Shown here: piece by piece, positions 1 to 8,727 of the stretch | How the letters are laid out: the number at the start of each line of letters is the position of its first letter | Numbering within the stretch: position 1 is the first letter of the stretch | NCBI GenBank assembly: GCA_027063505.1 | Contig: JAMORO010000075.1 | Span: 1-64,000 of the forward strand | Reading direction: 5' to 3' | Length of the DNA: 64,000 bases | Source of the DNA: Sulfurimonas sp. | Lineage (GTDB): Bacteria; Campylobacterota; Campylobacteria; Campylobacterales; Sulfurimonadaceae | Position numbers and translations under genes: made by a program | Notes under the pieces: model-generated | Database searches by the model: none | What the model was told of the DNA's origin: nothing | Seen by the model: the letters and a program-made list of their open reading frames with translations, nothing else

Positions 1-87
1 GTTAGAAGTCATAGCTATTTAGGAAACCTTTCACCTTCTAAATTTGAAAAAAATAATGTGGTGTTACAACTGGAAACAGCTGCTTAG
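1..87 (+). mobile_element. IS3-family transposase (OrfB), C-terminal fragment
   Basis: Frame 1 is open from the window edge to a TAG at 85-87 and encodes 28 residues reading RSHSYLGNLSPSKFE near its start. This matches the conserved C-terminal end of IS3-family OrfB integrases (the H-S-x-L-G-x-L-S-P-x-x-F-E pattern after the DDE catalytic core). The rest of the element lies left of the window. Seen: the motif and stop codon. Known: the motif is characteristic of the rve/IS3 family. Inferred: the insertion sequence ends between the stop and about position 127, where the complement starts with TGGAGTGGTAAC, a TG-starting end of the type seen at IS3 termini; I cannot confirm this without the left end. 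Confidence 0.72.
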
Positions 88-115
88 AAATGTATTATAA
101 AGAGTATGAATTTAA

Positions 116-490
116 GTTACCACTCCAGATACATACATTGATGATTTTACTAAAGAGAGTTTTGAAGAAACAAAGTATATTTTAGATCAGCCTTATGAAG
201 AGGGTCTATCACCTGATGTTTATAAAGAGTTCCATGATTTTATAATTTACTATATTATCTCAAATAATATGGACCTACGAAATAATAATCTTTTTTTGGA
301 TGATTATGTTATAAGCATTATGAGTGATAATATAGATAAAGTAATCAGCTACTTTGGTCCTACAGAAGATAAACAAAATGACCATTTAGATAATGTCATT
401 ACTAATATTGATACAGAAGAGTTGGTTCTCGTTACTGACATAGTTTTAAAAGAAGAAGAAATTGAACGGATAAAAAAGCTTTTGACCTAA
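116..490 (+). pseudogene. hypothetical gene with 5' end probably lost to the adjacent IS element
   Basis: The reading frame ending in TAA at 488-490 is open upstream to 116, well before its first ATG at 269, and that ATG has no Shine-Dalgarno sequence in front of it. The upstream codons look like normal coding sequence (acidic, helical, such as ESFEETKYILDQPYEEG), so ATG 269 is probably internal and the true start was removed. Directly upstream lies the tail of an IS3-family transposase, so insertion of that element into this gene is the simplest explanation. The encoded product is a small acidic protein that I do not recognise. Alternative: a genuine 73-residue protein starting at 269. Confidence 0.5.
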
Positions 491-592
491 TTATTTTTGA
501 TACAATACGAAAAATATAAATTAATCAATCACTTTAAGTTTCAAAATTTTTGGTACCGTTTTTGGTGATGTTTTATTTTAGAGGGCTCTGAA

Positions 593-991
593 ATGCCCTA
601 TAGAAAGGGGTTCAGCATGACTTTGCGGGTTTATTATGAAGATACAGATACTGGTGGGGTGGTTTATCATTCTAACTATTTAAACTTTTGTGAAAGAGCT
701 AGAAGTGAAGCTTTTTATGAAAGAGGAATGACTCCAGTATTAAAAAATGGTCATTTTGTTGCTCGTAAGATTATTGGGGAGTATATTTCAAGTGCAAAAC
801 TTGGTGATATCCTTGAGGTTACAACAGAACTTATAAAGATGAAAGCTGCATCTTTTCTACTCAAACAGTATGTATATAGAGGTGAAGAGAAAGTTTTCGA
901 ACTAGAGATACTTTTAGCATATATAACCTTTGAAGGGAAACCTCAAAAGATAGATATAGGGACGAAAGAGCTACTCCTCAGTCTCTTCTAA
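593..991 (+). CDS. ybgC: YbgC-type acyl-CoA thioesterase (hotdog fold)
   Basis: A 132-residue 4HBT hotdog-fold protein. It carries the YbgC/4-hydroxybenzoyl-CoA thioesterase signature YYEDTDTGGVVYHSNYL at about residues 14-30, including the catalytic Asp in the DTD segment and the following His, then an RARSEAF helix. The family hydrolyses acyl-CoA thioesters in the cytoplasm; the Helicobacter member is known to act on various acyl-CoAs, and in many Proteobacteria it is linked to the Tol-Pal cluster, which is not seen here. The start at 593 has a GAGGG Shine-Dalgarno 7 bases upstream; an ATG at 617 with AAAGGGG upstream is a credible alternative and would begin right before the conserved core. 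It ends inside the convergent next gene (21 bp tail-to-tail overlap). Confidence 0.85.
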   Translation: MPYRKGFSMTLRVYYEDTDTGGVVYHSNYLNFCERARSEAFYERGMTPVLKNGHFVARKIIGEYISSAKLGDILEVTTELIKMKAASFLLKQYVYRGEEKVFELEILLAYITFEGKPQKIDIGTKELLLSLF

Positions 992-2320
992 AAGAGTGAT
1001 AGGTCGTGTGTATTTGACAAATTTAGAGCGAGCTGGTTGGAGAAGTTCTATCTTATAACTCATTTGGTTCTCTTTAAGTTGACTACGATAGATTCTATCT
1101 TCATCTGTAATAAGCGAGTAGAAAAAGTCTACCCCTACTGTAGTTGTATAATTTATCCAGTCATATACTATATCATTACCTAAAAGAGAGTTTGTCTCTA
1201 TAAGTACATTATTATGTTCTGTAATAGAGTTAGCTACAATCATATCTTTTCTATCAATATACTGAGTCATTGAGAGTAGAAGAGGATCGTAGTTTATCTG
1301 TGTTGAGAGAATATTTGTAGTGTTTGTATCATAAAGTGTCAGTTGTGACATAATCATACCACTTTTAATGATAGGAGTATTAATGAAAAAGGAACCATCA
1401 ACTATATTTTCATTCTCTTTAAGATAGTTTTCTAGATTTGTTGTTCTTCTCGAAACATAAAAATTAATGACTTCTTTTGGTTCTTTTTCAATTTCCACTT
1501 CTTCAGGAGTAGTTTCATAACTACTCTCTTCTTCTGCAAAAACACTAAAAGTATCACCAAAAAGAGAACTACTATTATTAGAAATATCTTCTAGTTTCTC
1601 AACTGGAGTTGGATTTAAAAACTCCTCTTTTTGATGGATTGCTAACTTTTTACCTGTTTGTGATTTATCTGAAAAAATTATAAGAGGAGAGACTGCTTCT
1701 TTAAGGAGTAAATCACTCTGTTTTGTATAGTCAATCGCTCCAAAAATTAAGAAAGGTGAGCTTGTGTTAACATCCTTTTTATTTATAGTTGGAAAGTAGA
1801 TATGTGTAGCTGGATTAATCTCAATAATATTATCTGCACCTTGTGTAGTAACAGGAGCAATAACATACTCAAAACCATCTGCTTTTATCTGGTTTAGAGC
1901 AGAGGCAATGTCTTCACTACCTTCACTCTCTATTTTATAACTTTTCAACATAAAAGGGTGGCTTTTTGTCATTAGATATGCAAATGCTGCATTTGTTGTA
2001 GAAGCAGCATACTTTCCTATCCTTTTATATGGAAGAAGTAGGGCGATTTTAAGCTGCTCTCCATCATGAAATGCACCAAGGTTGAAGATAGAAACAAACA
2101 TAACTCGTGCTTCGTTTTGGTTAATATTATCAAGTTTCGTATATGCATGCGAAAGAAAAGAAAATATCATACCATTATCAAGATACTCTTGAAGACACTC
2201 CTCGTCACACTCATAAGGATCAAGATCTTGTATATAAGTCTTTGGTAGAGGGATATTTGATATCATAAAACTTTGTGAAAATAGTATGACAGGTAGTAAG
2301 ATAAGAAAAATATGTTTCAT
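971..2320 (-). CDS. secreted periplasmic protein of unknown function
   Basis: A 449-residue protein starting with a clear Sec signal peptide (short basic N-terminus, hydrophobic ILLPVILFSQS). The first two-thirds read like a type-1 periplasmic-binding-protein or LppC/LpoA-like fold: segments of the type VMFVSIFNLGAF, IALLLPYKRIGKYAAS and VIAPVTTQGADN resemble strand-turn-helix units of that fold. A middle stretch rich in Glu, Ser and Pro (about residues 235-285) looks like a disordered linker. No catalytic motif is visible. It is transcribed alone and converges on the thioesterase gene with overlapping 3' ends. I do not recognise a named family; the fold suggestion is inference. Confidence 0.6.
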   Translation of the reverse strand: MKHIFLILLPVILFSQSFMISNIPLPKTYIQDLDPYECDEECLQEYLDNGMIFSFLSHAYTKLDNINQNEARVMFVSIFNLGAFHDGEQLKIALLLPYKRIGKYAASTTNAAFAYLMTKSHPFMLKSYKIESEGSEDIASALNQIKADGFEYVIAPVTTQGADNIIEINPATHIYFPTINKKDVNTSSPFLIFGAIDYTKQSDLLLKEAVSPLIIFSDKSQTGKKLAIHQKEEFLNPTPVEKLEDISNNSSSLFGDTFSVFAEEESSYETTPEEVEIEKEPKEVINFYVSRRTTNLENYLKENENIVDGSFFINTPIIKSGMIMSQLTLYDTNTTNILSTQINYDPLLLSMTQYIDRKDMIVANSITEHNNVLIETNSLLGNDIVYDWINYTTTVGVDFFYSLITDEDRIYRSQLKENQMSYKIELLQPARSKFVKYTRPITLLEETEE

Positions 2321-2525
2321 ATAGTGCTCTTTATAATTTTTTAGTTTAGAGTAGGGACTTGTTTAGTCTGCTAATTATATCGGATTGAATTTAATGTGAG
2401 TATAAATAATTGGAACTATCCAAAAAGTCTTTAAATTACAGATATTTTGATAATGAAGAGCTCTTTAATATTTACTATATTAGAATGTGTTTAGATTCTA
2501 AGCATAAAGTGAACAAGGATATATT

Positions 2526-3032
2526 ATGATCTTTTCAACAGATAAACAAGTTAGTGTCTCCGGAGATCATTGTTGTACAGCAAAGCCAAAAGGTAAAAGT
2601 GCATGTCCAGAGTGTAATGTAAGAGCAAAAGGTGTTTTAGGTAAAACAGTAGAAACTCTCTTGAGAGGTAAAAGTAAGTCTGATTTATCTTGTTTTGATG
2701 GTTTTTACTACTGTAAGACACCCTCTTGTAAGATTATTTATTTTAGAGAAGGTACAAGTCTAACTCAAAAAGATATAAATGTTATAGTAGGGCTAAAGAA
2801 TGGAGCAAGTCCTGCAACAGTATGTTACTGTTTTGAATGGACAAAAGAAAAAATCAAATCTGAGTTAGAAAAAACAGGAAACACTATCGCATTAGAAGAT
2901 ATTAAGATAAAAATGAAAAATCCAGGATGTGCTTGTGAAGTGATGAACCCAAGTGGTAGTTGCTGTATAGGCGATATAACAAAGGCTATTAAAGAGATTA
3001 AGTCTGAACAAATAGAAGAAATTATTTCATGA
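2526..3032 (+). CDS. CopZ N-domain-like zinc/[2Fe-2S] cysteine-rich protein
   Basis: A 168-residue cytoplasmic protein rich in Cys. Motifs in order: CPECNVRAKGV (about residues 28-38), YYCKTPSCKIIYF (about 62-74), CYCFEWTKEKI (about 104-115) and GCACEVMNPSGSCC (about 138-151). This succession matches the N-terminal domain of Archaeoglobus CopZ, which binds one zinc and one [2Fe-2S] cluster, with the last part resembling BFD-like [2Fe-2S] domains. The usual C-terminal HMA copper-binding domain of full CopZ is absent, so a role as a classical copper chaperone is unproven. The start has AAGGA upstream. The stop overlaps the sbcD start as ATGA, indicating translational coupling with the DNA-repair genes downstream. 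Confidence 0.75.
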   Translation: MIFSTDKQVSVSGDHCCTAKPKGKSACPECNVRAKGVLGKTVETLLRGKSKSDLSCFDGFYYCKTPSCKIIYFREGTSLTQKDINVIVGLKNGASPATVCYCFEWTKEKIKSELEKTGNTIALEDIKIKMKNPGCACEVMNPSGSCCIGDITKAIKEIKSEQIEEIIS

Positions 3033-4216
3033 AAATATTACATACATCAGATTGGCATTTAGGTCAGAGTTTTATGGGAAAAAGTCGTGAAGAAGAACAT
3101 CAAGCATTTTTAAGTTGGCTTCTTAAAACCATAGAAGATGAGAAAATTAATGTACTTATTGTAGCTGGTGATATTTTTGACACAGGTACACCTCCTAACT
3201 ATGCACTAGAACTCTATTACAATTTTCTTACAAAACTTTCTTTGTCTTCTTGTGAAAATATTATCATAACCGCTGGTAATCATGATTCTATCGCTACTTT
3301 AAAAGCTCCTAAGCAACTACTTCAAGCACTCAATATTCATGTCATAACAAGTGGTGATGAAAATGAAAATGAAGTTCTTGAAATTTTTAACAAAGATAAA
3401 TTAGAGGGGATTATTTGTGCTGTTCCATTCTTACGAGACTATGTAGTTCGTCAATCCGTAAGTTCTCAAACTTTGAATGATAAAGAGACCTCACTTACAG
3501 AGGGAATAAAGGAGCACTATGAAAGTGTCTATAAACAGGCTTTAAAGCTTTCAAATGAGCAAGACATACCAATCATAGCTACTGGACATCTAACAACAGT
3601 AGGTAGTAAAACAAGTGAGTCCGAGAGAGAAATATATATAGGCGGTACACTAGATATAGATAGTGGTTTTTTAGGAAAATATTTTGATTATGTAGCTTTA
3701 GGTCATCTTCATATCAACCAAAAAGTTGGATCTGAACATGTACGATATTGTGGCTCTCCTATACCTCTTAGTTTTAGTGAATCTTCGTCACAAAAAAAAG
3801 TAAATATTGTAGAGTTTGAAAATGAAAATATGACAGTTACTGAGTTAGATATACCACTTCATAGACCTTTGTTAGTTCTTCGTGGAAATCTTAGTTCAAT
3901 TTTAAAAGAGCTTGAAAATGTTCTAGATAAGAGTACCTGGATAGAAGTCCATCTTAATGATGAAAATCCTTTCCATGCAAATCAAGTCATTAGAGATAAA
4001 GCAGGGGAGTTAGAGTTGATACTCCTTGCTGTAAAGATAGATAGAGTTGAGAAAATACTTCAGGCAGAAGATTTTGATGTAATAAGTCTCGATGAGTTGA
4101 ATCCTTTAGATGTATTTCAACGGCGTATAGAAAAAGATGCTTTGAAGGATGAAGCTTTTGTAAAAGAGCTTGTTGTTAACTTCAAGCAAGTCGTTAATGA
4201 GGTTCAAAACACATGA
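3029..4216 (+). CDS. sbcD: DNA double-strand break nuclease SbcD (Mre11 type)
   Basis: A 395-residue calcineurin-like phosphoesterase. The metal-binding motifs of SbcD/Mre11 are present in order: SDWHLG (D-x-H) near residues 7-12, GDIFD near 47-51, GNHDS near 83-87, GHLTT around 190 and GHLH near 225. SbcD is the Mn-dependent nuclease subunit that, with SbcC, opens hairpins and blocked DNA ends at replication forks. Length fits the family (about 400). It starts within the stop of the CopZ-like gene and ends within the start of sbcC (both ATGA), so the three genes form a tightly coupled operon. Confidence 0.95.
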   Translation: MKILHTSDWHLGQSFMGKSREEEHQAFLSWLLKTIEDEKINVLIVAGDIFDTGTPPNYALELYYNFLTKLSLSSCENIIITAGNHDSIATLKAPKQLLQALNIHVITSGDENENEVLEIFNKDKLEGIICAVPFLRDYVVRQSVSSQTLNDKETSLTEGIKEHYESVYKQALKLSNEQDIPIIATGHLTTVGSKTSESEREIYIGGTLDIDSGFLGKYFDYVALGHLHINQKVGSEHVRYCGSPIPLSFSESSSQKKVNIVEFENENMTVTELDIPLHRPLLVLRGNLSSILKELENVLDKSTWIEVHLNDENPFHANQVIRDKAGELELILLAVKIDRVEKILQAEDFDVISLDELNPLDVFQRRIEKDALKDEAFVKELVVNFKQVVNEVQNT

Positions 4217-7200
4217 AAATACTCTCACTAAAATCTCTTAATATTAACTCCCTTAAAGGTAAAACGGAGATTAACTTTGCAGAGCTAACAAAAGATAGTG
4301 CACTTTTTGCCATAACAGGGCCAACAGGTTCGGGAAAAAGTACTATACTTGATATCATCTCTTGTGCTCTGTATGGCCGAACAGCAAGACTAAAAAATCC
4401 AAATGACTTAATGTCACGACATTCGGGTGAAGCTTACTGTGAAGTTGAGTTTGAGATAAGAGGTAAAGTATACCGTTCATCATGGACACAAAAAAGAGCA
4501 CGAAAAAAACATGATGGTGCATTTCAGACAGCTAAAATGGAACTTATTGATTTAGAAGAAGATAAAATCTTACCTTTAAAATCAAGAGAAGTACCTAAAA
4601 AGATAGAAGAACTTTCAGGTTTGGACTTTGGTCGTTTTACTCAGTCTATGCTACTTGCACAAGGTGGCTTTGATGCCTTTTTAAAAGCTGATGAAAAAGA
4701 ACGCTCAGTTCTGCTTGAGAAGATAACTGGAACACAGATTTATGCAGAGATATCAAAAGCTATCTTTGAAAAGCATCGTGATTATCAGCAAGAGATGGAC
4801 TCAGACTTAAAAATCTTAGAGTCCATAGAACTTTTAGATGAAGAAACAGTTCAAATAAAACAAACAAAGCTTGAAGAGAATATACAGGAGAAACATAAAA
4901 CAGATGAAGCACTTAAAAAATTAAACTTAGCCTTACAGTGGATACAAAAGCTTTCAGAACTTATACTAGAAAATAAAAAGTATGAAGAAAATTTTATCGA
5001 TGCTAGTAAACTAAAAGAAGAGAAAAAAGAGTTTTTTATTAAGTTGTCTTTAGCTAACAAAGCTGTAAATATCTCTTCTCCTTTTACATCTTTTACTTTG
5101 CTTAAAGAGAGTCTTGAGGTCGATAGAACTACATCTAGTATACTTTCTAAAGAGATAGAGATTTTGGATGAAGATATAAAGAAAAAAGAGGAAGTCTATA
5201 CTCTTGTGCAAAAAGAGTTGCAAAAAGAGACTCAAGAGTTTGATATACAAAAACAAAAACTCAAACTTGCTCGTGAGATTCAAACGCAAGAAAAGAGTAC
5301 TGCTTTAGATATAACTAAAACACAAGTTTCATTAAAAAGTAAAAAGAAAAGTTTAGTAGAAATCTCAGAATCTTTAAATACTCTTCTTGGAACATATAGC
5401 CAAATACAAGAGGAGATAGAGACTAAAAAATCATACTTAAAAAATAATGCTAAAGATGAAAAACTAACCTCAACTCTTGGAATTATAGGAGAGAATATAA
5501 GTCGTTATAGGGATGAAGAACAAAACCTTAATGCGACTCAAAAAAAGCTTGCACTCTTAAGTAGTACACTTTTTGAAGAGGAAACAAAACATAAGACTCT
5601 CAAAGAAAAAACCGAGCAACTCTCCTTAGTACTTCAAGAAAAAGAACTTGAGTATAAAAAGCTTGATGAAGGGAGTTTAAATGATGTGAAAAAAGAAGAG
5701 AGTATTGGAAAAAGTTTACAAGATTTGGAACTACTTCGAAGAACACTAGATAGTTATTTCGTTGTTACAAAAAAAAGAGATGATGAACAAAAAGAGTATG
5801 AACTTTACCTTATAAATGAAAAGCTTCTACTTGAAACACAAGTGATACTGCAAGAACACATACAAGAGATAAAAAAACATATAGAGACACTAAGAGCAAA
5901 AAAAGAGAAAGAGCAACTTCTTAAAAAGTATGAAGAGGATAGAGTTAAACTCATAGATGGTGAAGCTTGTTCTCTTTGTGGTTCTACAACTCACCCATAT
6001 GCTAGTGAGTCTTATGTGACTCATATAGATGAAACTGAAACTATGATAAACACTCAGTTACAAGAACTAGAAGAAAAAGAGAAGAACTTAAAAGAGTTAG
6101 TGTCTAGGCTAGTGACTGTGCAAACAAGGATAGAGACATCAAAACTAGAGCTTGAAAAGTTGAATATTGAGAAAGAAACCTTAGAATCTGTATTTACACA
6201 GCACTCTTTTGAACTCAGAGCCGATAGTAAACTTCAGCTTACAGAAAAACAAGAGGAACTCACTAAAGAACTGTATCTTTTCAAGCAGAAGCGTATCAAA
6301 AAAGATGAACTCCTAAAACAGAGAGATAACGCGAGAGAAGAGTTTCAAACACAAGAGAAATCATACACTGAGTTAAATACAAACATACAAAAAATGAGTG
6401 CTCAAAAAGAGCAAGCAGCTTCAACACTAGTTTCTCATGAATCCAAAACTAAAGAGTATCTAGAAAATCTAATCTCATATTTTAAAGAGTTTAATATTAA
6501 TTTGGAAATGCAAAGTATAGAGACTCAGTTCTCAGAGCTTAGAAGAAGAAAAAACATATATACCAAGACACTAGAAGCTTTAAGAGTTTTAGAGTCAGAG
6601 TTAAACAGATGCGAAGTAGATAAAAAAGAGAGTCAGACTAAAGAAGTGGCGATAAATGCAGGAATAGAATCAGATCGTAAATATCTTACAGAGTTAGAAG
6701 AGAGTAGTAAAAAACTTTCAGCCTCTCGTATAGAGATACTAAATGTAGCCGACTTAGAGGCTCATGAAAAAGAGATAAATAATAGCTATGAAAAGATACA
6801 AAAAAAAGAGCAGGATTCAAAAGAGACACTTAACGAACTCATAACAAAAAGTGAAGAACGCTCTTCGTATAAAAAAGCACTAGATCTAAAAATAGTAGAG
6901 AATGAGACTAAGGTAAAAGAGTTAAGTACAAAACTAGAAGAGTTATATGCCCAAAATGATTTTAAAAATGAGCAAGAGTTTCAGGCTGCACTTCTTAGTA
7001 ATGAGGAGAGAGAATCACTACTCACTTTTTGTAAGAGTATAGAAGATAAGTACACACAAACGCAAACGCTACAAGTGCAAAGTGCTTCAAGACTCAAAAC
7101 TCATCAAGAAGAGCCACTTAGTGAGAGACCTAGTGAAGAGTTACAAACTATGCAAGTACTCTTAGAACAAAAAGTAAATGCACTTCAAGAGAGTATAGGG

Positions 7201-7788
7201 AGTGATAAAAAAGAACTAGAGATAAACAAGGACAATAGCGACAAACACAAAGAGAGAATCCTCTCACTACAAAAGAAAAAAGAAGCTTTTAAAGTATGGG
7301 TAAAACTAAACGAACTTGTAGGTTCAGCAGATGGAACAAAGTTTAAAAAGTTTGCACAAGGCATCACCCTCGACCAGCTCATAAACTTAGCAAACCAGCA
7401 TCTAAGCATCTTAAGTTCTCGTTATACATTAACAAGAAGTGAGAACAAACTACTAGAACTTGAAGTCATCGATGCATACCAAGGTAATGTAGTCCGCCCT
7501 GTGAGCACTCTCTCAGGTGGAGAGAGCTTCATCGTGAGTCTAGCCCTAGCTCTTGGTCTCTCAGAACTAGCAAGTCAGAAAATAGCCATAGACTCCCTCT
7601 TTTTGGATGAAGGTTTTGGAACACTTGATGAAGAGAGTTTAGAAACTGCTCTTAATGCTCTAAACTTATTACAAAGTGGTGGGAAAATGGTCGGTGTCAT
7701 TTCACATGTGGAGGCTCTTAAAGAGCGGATACCTTTACAGATAAAGGTAATACCTCGTGGAGATGGGACTAGTTTTGTTGAGGTTTAA
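4213..7788 (+). CDS. sbcC: SMC-like exonuclease ATPase subunit SbcC (Rad50 type)
   Basis: A 1191-residue Rad50/SbcC ATPase. Walker A (GPTGSGKST) lies near residues 36-44 and the Q-loop follows at about 148-152 (SMLLAQGGF). A very long, Glu/Lys-rich coiled coil follows, interrupted at about residue 590 by the zinc-hook CSLCGSTTHPY (C-x-x-C), then the returning coil. The C-terminal lobe has the signature LSGGES and Walker B (LFLDEGFGTLD). It forms the head-and-hook partner of SbcD. Length is slightly above the E. coli protein (1048). It is the last gene of the coupled operon; about 190 bp without a clear gene follows. Confidence 0.95.
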   Translation: MKILSLKSLNINSLKGKTEINFAELTKDSALFAITGPTGSGKSTILDIISCALYGRTARLKNPNDLMSRHSGEAYCEVEFEIRGKVYRSSWTQKRARKKHDGAFQTAKMELIDLEEDKILPLKSREVPKKIEELSGLDFGRFTQSMLLAQGGFDAFLKADEKERSVLLEKITGTQIYAEISKAIFEKHRDYQQEMDSDLKILESIELLDEETVQIKQTKLEENIQEKHKTDEALKKLNLALQWIQKLSELILENKKYEENFIDASKLKEEKKEFFIKLSLANKAVNISSPFTSFTLLKESLEVDRTTSSILSKEIEILDEDIKKKEEVYTLVQKELQKETQEFDIQKQKLKLAREIQTQEKSTALDITKTQVSLKSKKKSLVEISESLNTLLGTYSQIQEEIETKKSYLKNNAKDEKLTSTLGIIGENISRYRDEEQNLNATQKKLALLSSTLFEEETKHKTLKEKTEQLSLVLQEKELEYKKLDEGSLNDVKKEESIGKSLQDLELLRRTLDSYFVVTKKRDDEQKEYELYLINEKLLLETQVILQEHIQEIKKHIETLRAKKEKEQLLKKYEEDRVKLIDGEACSLCGSTTHPYASESYVTHIDETETMINTQLQELEEKEKNLKELVSRLVTVQTRIETSKLELEKLNIEKETLESVFTQHSFELRADSKLQLTEKQEELTKELYLFKQKRIKKDELLKQRDNAREEFQTQEKSYTELNTNIQKMSAQKEQAASTLVSHESKTKEYLENLISYFKEFNINLEMQSIETQFSELRRRKNIYTKTLEALRVLESELNRCEVDKKESQTKEVAINAGIESDRKYLTELEESSKKLSASRIEILNVADLEAHEKEINNSYEKIQKKEQDSKETLNELITKSEERSSYKKALDLKIVENETKVKELSTKLEELYAQNDFKNEQEFQAALLSNEERESLLTFCKSIEDKYTQTQTLQVQSASRLKTHQEEPLSERPSEELQTMQVLLEQKVNALQESIGSDKKELEINKDNSDKHKERILSLQKKKEAFKVWVKLNELVGSADGTKFKKFAQGITLDQLINLANQHLSILSSRYTLTRSENKLLELEVIDAYQGNVVRPVSTLSGGESFIVSLALALGLSELASQKIAIDSLFLDEGFGTLDEESLETALNALNLLQSGGKMVGVISHVEALKERIPLQIKVIPRGDGTSFVEV

Positions 7789-7982
7789 TTAGTCTCATAA
7801 ATTAAAAAAAGAAGGATAGAAATGCAATTGACTGTGAAAAATCTCTTAAAAATGTTGTCTTAACTAATTAGGGTAGTATACTTCTTTGAAAATTATTATA
7901 TCTAGTTGTAGTTAACGATAAGCTTCAAATGTGCTGTTATAGGGGTTGTTTGTGGGTGGTTATAGCTACTTGTAATTCTGTG

Positions 7983-8639
7983 CTAGAGGCAACTCTTTAT
8001 AGTATTTAAATCATTTAATGTTGTTTTTTTAGACTCAGGGTTTCTGAGTAGAAAGCTTGGGTGATAGATAGGAATAAGTTTACTATCGTTAAATGCTATC
8101 ACATGGCCACGTACATTTTCAAAGTTTCCTGTATCTCCACTCAGGTGTGAATAAGCCTCTTCTCCAAGAGTTATGATAACTTTTGGTTTTATAAAATCTA
8201 TCTGAGAGAAAAGATACCCTTTACAAGAGTTAAACTCAGAGGGGGAAGGCTTGTTTGTACTGAGTGGTTTACATTTTATACAGTGTGTAAGAAAAATATC
8301 TGTTATATCTAGCTGAAGTACTTTCTCTATCATGTTCTTTAATGTTTCACCCGCTCTACCACTGTAGTATGAGTTTGTACTATCTTGGCTCTGTGAAACA
8401 CTATAATCAACAATGAGTAGGTTTGCTTTTTCATTACCATAACCACTCATACTTTGTGTTCTTGATTTACTTAAATCACAAAGATAACATGAGTCTATAT
8501 TTGATGATAACTCTTTTAAACTAATGGGAGTAGCATAACTTGTTTTTTCATTTATGTTAAAATGGTCAATATATTCAAAACCAATGGCTTTTAGCCGATA
8601 TAAGTTTTGAAGTAAAACAAGGTTCTGGTATGACTTCAT
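7983..8639 (-). CDS. uracil-DNA glycosylase superfamily protein (family 4/5-like, degenerate motif A)
   Basis: A 218-residue protein whose cysteines match the four [4Fe-4S] ligands of type 4/5 uracil-DNA glycosylases: CYLC near residues 52-55, then CKP and a Cys about 16 residues later (CKPLSTNKPSPSEFNSC). The G-R-A-G segment (SGRAGETL) and the C-terminal HPS motif (YHPSFLLRNP) are also present. However, where functional members read V-G-E-x-P-G, this protein reads IVDYSVSQSQD, so the active-site motif that positions uracil and the water is missing. It has an extra N-terminal region of about 45 residues. It may have lost activity or changed specificity. It stands alone on the minus strand between sbcC and the GGDEF-EAL gene. 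Confidence 0.75.
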   Translation of the reverse strand: MKSYQNLVLLQNLYRLKAIGFEYIDHFNINEKTSYATPISLKELSSNIDSCYLCDLSKSRTQSMSGYGNEKANLLIVDYSVSQSQDSTNSYYSGRAGETLKNMIEKVLQLDITDIFLTHCIKCKPLSTNKPSPSEFNSCKGYLFSQIDFIKPKVIITLGEEAYSHLSGDTGNFENVRGHVIAFNDSKLIPIYHPSFLLRNPESKKTTLNDLNTIKSCL

Positions 8640-8727
8640 TTTAGCTACTACTCCTAAGTTATTTTAACTAGGAGTATATTTAAAAGGTGGTTAAAATATA
8701 CTTTAGATTTAAAAATAAGGTGCAAAG

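Noticed and set aside
7789-7982. Small structured RNA or tRNA
   Set aside because: Partial complementarity (GTAG...TAACC) is too weak, with no cloverleaf or known RNA motif.
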